Source: Triglochin maritima
Lineage: Eukaryota; Streptophyta; Magnoliopsida; Alismatales; Juncaginaceae
Assembly: GCA_963682175.1 (NCBI GenBank)
Contig: OY821775.1
Span: 9,148,501 to 9,212,500, forward strand
Reading direction: 5' to 3'
DNA: 64,000 bases
Below the pieces are notes generated by a model. It was given only the letters and a program-made list of their open reading frames with translations. It was not told the origin of the DNA and searched no databases. The position numbers and the translations under genes are program-made. Position 1 is the first letter of the stretch; each line of letters begins with the position of its first letter. Of the stretch, positions 58,640-64,000 are shown one piece after another.

Positions 58640-61600
58640 CTGATGACGGCCCTAATATTGGTCTGTTGTAATACTAATGTTGATAGTCCAGCCCATAAAT
58701 GGATATTTGGACTAAGATTTTCGAAGGTTTTGAACTACTTTTGATATACCGGGCAACTGTGGATTGGACTACTGGAAGTTGTGAAATGATGAACCAAGAT
58801 TACAGAAATACAAGCACAAATCCCGTGATTTGCACGGAAAATACATTAATATTCGATCAATACAATAAACTGATAGAAGAAGAAAAAAATCATTTTCTTT
58901 GGCGGACCAAGACAGCCGAGTCCGTGTGTCTCTCAGTTAGTGATTGAACTACTTGTATGTCGGGGTTGCAAACCAACTCGTATCTAACTGTTAGACAATT
59001 AGTATATAATGAGATGCTTAAAAAAATACAATCCATGACATCGAATTAAAGAACGATGGCTGACAAAGGTAATCGTAATTTTACTATTCCATCACTTAAG
59101 GGAGAACAATACGTATCATCATAGGCAACTGCAATTCTTCAATGTGAATCATTCTACTCCACATTAGAAAATAACAAGACAATTTAAACATACGCATCAC
59201 AATAGTATTTTACAAAGTAACTATATATGAACATGTCATATAAGTGTTTTTTATACAAAGTAACTATATAAGAACAATACGCTTCATTTCTTCTAGTGAA
59301 GACGTTTGCATACCCACAACCAATACCATCATGATGCTGCGAGTGTCTCTTCAATGGTGGTGTCTTTTTCCTCTCTTTGCCTCACCACAATGGCTTCCAT
59401 TGAATCACACTCTCTCTTTGACACACTCGTTAGATGACATACAGATTCATCTCTTCGATCCTCAGTTTTCATGGTAGAAACCAACAACTACATGCTCACC
59501 TTGCACCTATCATCAAACTTCTCCTCATGTGAACCTTGCCCTCAAATTACCCAACAACCATTTATGTAAATTTTCAAGATGCATAAATTTTAAAAGCTAA
59601 AAATCATATAAACTCTGACAGTCTGGAAACAATTCTTTTAGTAACTGACACGTTTAAACATACTATAAGAAAATCACAAGCCTCAAATTTCCTATTATAA
59701 TTGGCACATAAAGATTATCAAAATTTAGTTTTCAAACAAAAATTGCATAAAACAACCCAAGAAAGTAAGGTTCCACATATTATGAATTTTATATGACTTC
59801 CAAGAATGTAATCTCTCATCTAAATCTCTTGCAAATTTTACTTGTAGATATTCAATTAATATGTTCTCTTTAGGCTTTTTACAGATTGTCATTCCAATTA
59901 ATGCTCAAATAGTCCTAATCAAACCATATTACATGAACTTCTAAAATGACTTTGAAAAACAAATTTGTGAAGCTGAAAATTCCTCTTTGTTGCTAATACA
60001 AAGGAGACTCGTCATTTGATTACTTACTTGAAACCACAGTCAAAACATTGAAAGAATATTATTTTATTTTGCAAGAATCTTAATTGAAACCAATATAAAT
60101 AAAATAATGACTTGCATCTACAAAGTGGTCCCCATGCAAACCAGATATTGTTTCCAATCTTCATTCCAAGATGGAAGGGACTTCAACTCTTAACAACAAA
60201 GGGTTTAAGGTTGGACCTGAAAGTCAAATGGTTAGGGGTGATATATATTATTCAGAATAAACATTTCATTTCTTAGGGGTGATATTATTCAGAATAATAA
60301 ACTTTTTTTCATTTTTTTCTAAAATAAATGGCAATCATTATAAACTTAGAAGCACTATGAAACTAAATGAAGAAATGAATCCATATCAATAAATCAATAA
60401 TAACAAAATGCTTTAGATCTTCCATATATTACAATATAGGCAGGTTCATAATAACATAGATTCACATATAAAAAGAAGTACCAAAGCAACAAATATGCTT
60501 GTCTTAGCACAAGGAAGAACGCTATGAGCTTTCTCTCCCTCATAATTCATCATTCTCCTTCTAAAAGTCCGTGTGTATGGAAATTTATTTTTTATTTTTT
60601 AAATCCAAATGTCGATCTACACATCTTCATTAATGAATCCCATCTTCTGTGTATTTCAATATCGATGGTAAGTGAGCATTGACACCTACGTATATAAAAC
60701 ATCAAATGAACAATATTTTTGGATATTAAGTTTGAATTTGCATAAGCATAAGAAAATGATAAGAAGCATTCTAGCTACCTTCCTCACCTCTCACTATTTT
60801 GGAATTTGAAGCTTTACAGTCGACCTTAACCCACATTGGCAAACGAAAACAACAAATAACTGATAAAGAATAGTTTTTGAAGGAAAAAACTAAAGCATTG
60901 ATAAGCGCATACTCGCTAAGCAGTGCTCTATCAAACTGAGATAGAATTATTTTGAATTGAAATCTCCTTTTATTATTAAGCAGTGCTCTATCAAATGAAA
61001 TTATTAGCCTTTCAAGCAATATGGACCAAAATTGCGCTATTTGAGACAACAACCACTACCAGTCTACCATCTTTTTCGATTGCATTCTAAACCTACTACA
61101 CCTATTATTTGACCTAAAAGTGAAACACTCAACATGTTAATTATTGTGTTTTGATCGTAATTAGAAAGTATTGCAGCAAATATTACATTACTGGCACTGC
61201 TTCAAAGCGATGGCACACAATATTTGTTGACCAGAATGTATTAACATCGCTTATTTTTGTATCAAATAAATCTAGTGAATAGTTTTAGTTGTACATGTAC
61301 TGAATTTTGTTTTTAATTAACTGTTCAATATTAGATTATTAGTGCTTAAAATATGAAGTAACTATTCTTAAGAGGACAAAATGATCAAGTGTTGCGGATC
61401 CAAAACCTCTTTTAACCATACAATTCCTTTAGACAGCGCAAAAACAAAATTTCACACGTCAAACACATAAGAAAATCAGAAGAAAATAAGGACAACTAAA
61501 GCAAGACATGCAAGAAATGTTTTTTTATTTTTATTTTTTTAGAATGGAAGTCAAAAGAGTGAGAGGAATGAAATGAGTGGCTGTGGATTTTCAAAATCTA

Positions 61601-63200
61601 TTAATTACTTGTGAAAATACTATCCTCAACTAATTTCACATAAGTTCGTTGTGGTGTTTACCAATGGTTCAGGTAAGGACAAAATGTCCTCCTCCTCTCT
61701 ACCCTGAACCAAGGGTTTAGAGAGGGTTGAAATAAAAATAGAAACACATATACTTTTTTGTCGAGGATACGAGGTTCATTAATTTGAAAAATAAAGAACA
61801 ACAGCACAAGAAACTAGTTCATACAAACACATTGCATAAAATACCGATCGAATTTGAGTCGCCAAATACAAGTTAATGAGCAGGGAACATAATTCACTTC
61901 TTCTTCAATAATCTTCAAGGATAAGTATATCCTCCAAAAGACAACGGAAATGAACGTTCATATCTAAGGAAACAGAAATAAAGACAACAAACCCACGATC
62001 CATATTGGTACATATATTTGTATATGAAATTGACTTTAGGGTCAAAGACAGAAGGCTTCTGCTTGGACAAGAAAACGTCCACGACTTGAAGGGATTTGTG
62101 ATAACATGTCTCCAGAGTCGAGGCCCAATCTAAACCTTTATCCATTGCTTGTGGGTGTGAAATAGAGACGTGCACCTTTTGGAGCCGTTGCTGCGGCATC
62201 TTGACCAGCTTACTGCATCCTAATTACTCGATTAGGCCCACCAAATGGCTGCAGTTTAATTTTGTGCCTCCACTCTTCTGCATCCAATGAAGGTCGTTAG
62301 TTTTGGATTTTGTACTTCTTTTGGTTGTTTTATTTGATAAGTAGAATTTTAAATATTGATGCTGATTGTGATCTTTGTATTGCACTTGCACCAGTCAAGC
62401 ATTATTAGGAGAGTGAGAATCGAATTTAAGCCTCATCCTCACCCAACCAGGATGCACAATGTTATGTACTTCTTCCTATATTTCTAGTGCCATAAACTAA
62501 TGCCAATGTGAGTTGAGATCTTATTTTCATTACTCTCCTATGTTTTAGTGTCGAATTGAAGAACTCACTTTGAATTAAAAAAATTAAATCATGAAGTTCC
62601 TACTGGAACTCAAGTTCTAAGATTTCAAGTTTCCCTACATGCTATGACACCTATAATGGAAGCGTGACTAGTTTAGTTTGCTGAAGAAACTTAAAGAAGT
62701 GGTGAAATTAGAATTCTAAGACAACTCTTGGGTAATAGATTTGCAAGAAAATTTTGAAAATTTGGAAGTTATGTTTTATGACTTTCAAAACTTGTACTTG
62801 AGAGGAGTTTCCTCACATCCACTCCAAAAAGCAAGAGACATTCCATGTATTCTCTATTCATCTCTTTCAACATGTAAGTTTATGATTTTTTTTTACCTTA
62901 ACTTAAAAACATACATTTATTTCAATAACTACAAATTTGAGTGTTCATACCGGCCTATTTAGTTACTTAGATGTTGGCATTTCCTGATATCCAACATTTT
63001 GATGGACCCAAAAAGAATCGAGAAATATCCCACCACAATAGTGAGAAGAATGTAACATGTTTTCGACGTTCCAACTTTATTTCCTTATAGTCTTGCTCAA
63101 CACTTTTTTAATGTGTAAAATATCATTGTTGTGTGATAATATATCTCGTCTCTACTAAAAACTTATTTCGGAATCTCCGGTAACGATGAAGTTTTCTTCA
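58640..63200. other. Long AT-rich spacer
   Basis: No gene was recognised. Short repeats include GCAGTGCTCTATCAAA twice (about 60918 and 60978) and TTAGGGGTGATAT twice (60232, 60276). A minus-strand frame at 61915-62199 (LDWASTLETCYHKSLQ) looks protein-like but matches no family I know. The promoter of the next gene should lie in the last few hundred bases. Confidence 0.5.
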
Positions 63201-63431
63201 TAATTTTCCCCACCGCCACCACCACCTCCGATGCTCGCGCTCAAACGAATCGGATCCTATGATGTATATAATAATAAAAACTTGGGGTACCTTTCTCCAA
63301 TAAACGAAACTAAAAGGCAAAATTTCAACAGAAAATCACAACTATATCTTCCTTCCAGAGACCAGTGTCGTCGTCTCCACCTCTCACTCCTCTTCCAAAC
63401 CCCAAAACCTCTATCTCTTATCTCCCCATCA

Positions 63432-63681
63432 ATGGCGGGAGAGACAATCAGGTTAACCTCCCCCTCCGCTTCCGGAGCCTTCTTCCTCGCCTCCCGCCGG
63501 AGGCACCCTCTGCCTCTTCCCGTCTCCGCCTCCGGTCGCCGCTCCGTCGCCCGCAACGCCTTCCTCTCCACCCACCGCTCGGAGTTCTTTGGATATGGAA
63601 CTGTTAGGGCGAAGCCTATGGTGTCCGTCTCGAGAGGGAGGACCGGGATGGCGTCCCCCGTCGTCGCCATGGCTGCCGATG
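63432..63681 (+). CDS. Plastid-targeted protein, first exon (gene continues past window)
   Basis: The first exon from the ATG at 63432 (context CATCAATGGCG) to a donor GATG/GTTCG at 63682 gives 83 residues plus one base. It is rich in Ser, Arg, Ala and Pro with almost no acidic residues (LTSPSASGAFFLASRRRHPL, SVARNAFLSTHRSEFFGYG), ending VVAMAADG; this is a chloroplast transit peptide and the start of a mature protein. The enzyme itself is not identifiable. An upstream ATG at 63231 in frame could extend it by 67 residues, but the GC-rich, transit-like sequence begins at 63432. The CT-rich tract 63360-63430 is probably the 5' leader. Confidence 0.65.
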
Positions 63682-64000
63682 GTTCGTTTTGACCTTAAGA
63701 GTCTCGCATTTTTCTTGTTTTTTTGTGTTTGGGTTTGGTGATTGGTGTGGTTAAGTTTGGAGTTGATGTTTCATGTTTGTGTTATTGGAAGATATGTTGA
63801 AACTTGGAATTGGAATTGAAATTGGCAAGTCAAGTTTAAGTGAGATTTGAGATAGAAACTGGAGAGTGATGTTGAAGTGGAGGACTGGAGTTCTTACATG
63901 AGTAGTGATTCCACGAGTTCGAATTCTAGTTGATAGGAGTTGTAGTGGAGATGATTCCCATCACCTTCGCTCTAAAACAACGGAATACAAGGTTAATTTG
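63682..64000 (+). other. Start of intron 1 of the right-edge gene
   Basis: GT-rich, T-rich sequence with no long frame, as expected for a first intron. The acceptor is outside the window. Confidence 0.5.

Noticed and set aside
61915..62199. 94-residue minus-strand ORF
   Set aside because: Composition is protein-like but no motif, splice partner or family could be named; not enough to call a gene.

Overview
This is nuclear DNA of a flowering plant. The visible genes have short spliceosomal introns, plant-only families (DUF641/GIL1-like, pectin methylesterase inhibitor, plastid-targeted proteins) and AT-rich spacers. Most of the sequence is nested transposable elements. The species cannot be told from the sequence.

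Gene islands: an eight-exon, probably plastid-targeted coiled-coil protein (4787-6701, +); a decayed SagB-type nitroreductase-like pseudogene (7923-10652, +); a DUF641/GIL1-like gene (14218-15468, +); two pectin methylesterase inhibitor (PMEI) genes, each with one intron (24722-25914, + and 40451-41821, -); and the first exon of a plastid-targeted protein at the right edge (63432 onward, +). No tRNA, rRNA or CRISPR was seen, and there are no operons. The genes look independently transcribed.

Transposon layers: an LTR at the left edge; a foldback MITE at 12.4-13.0 kb; MITEs at 16.8 and 18.2-19.2 kb, the second nested; a foldback DNA element (19.85-23.92 kb) holding a 22-bp minisatellite split by a solo LTR (TSD ATAAG); a two-gene PIF/Harbinger element (26555-32623) split by a second solo LTR of the same family (TSD TAAGG); a hAT MITE with a perfect 8-bp TSD (34595-35154); an LTR near 37.5-38.7 kb; a Tourist-like MITE abutting a MULE (43377-47072) that carries a plant mobile domain fragment and is split by a hAT element with an 803-bp tandem duplication; and a Copia element (49957-58000, TSD GTTTT) inserted into an older LTR and itself split by a third copy of the solo-LTR family.

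The most unusual signal is a palindrome, CGGTCGACCG, with relatives of the form CGGTnnACCG. It is clustered in eight places. Seven lie just upstream of a TATA box, in the inferred promoter (U3) part of LTRs from at least four dissimilar families. Between the two LTRs of the Copia element the palindromes differ largely by C-to-T/G-to-A changes at CpG and by copy number of a 22-bp unit. I infer a shared promoter module, or a methylation/host-factor target, reused by unrelated retrotransposons. Boundaries given with matching target-site duplications are firm; the others are approximate.
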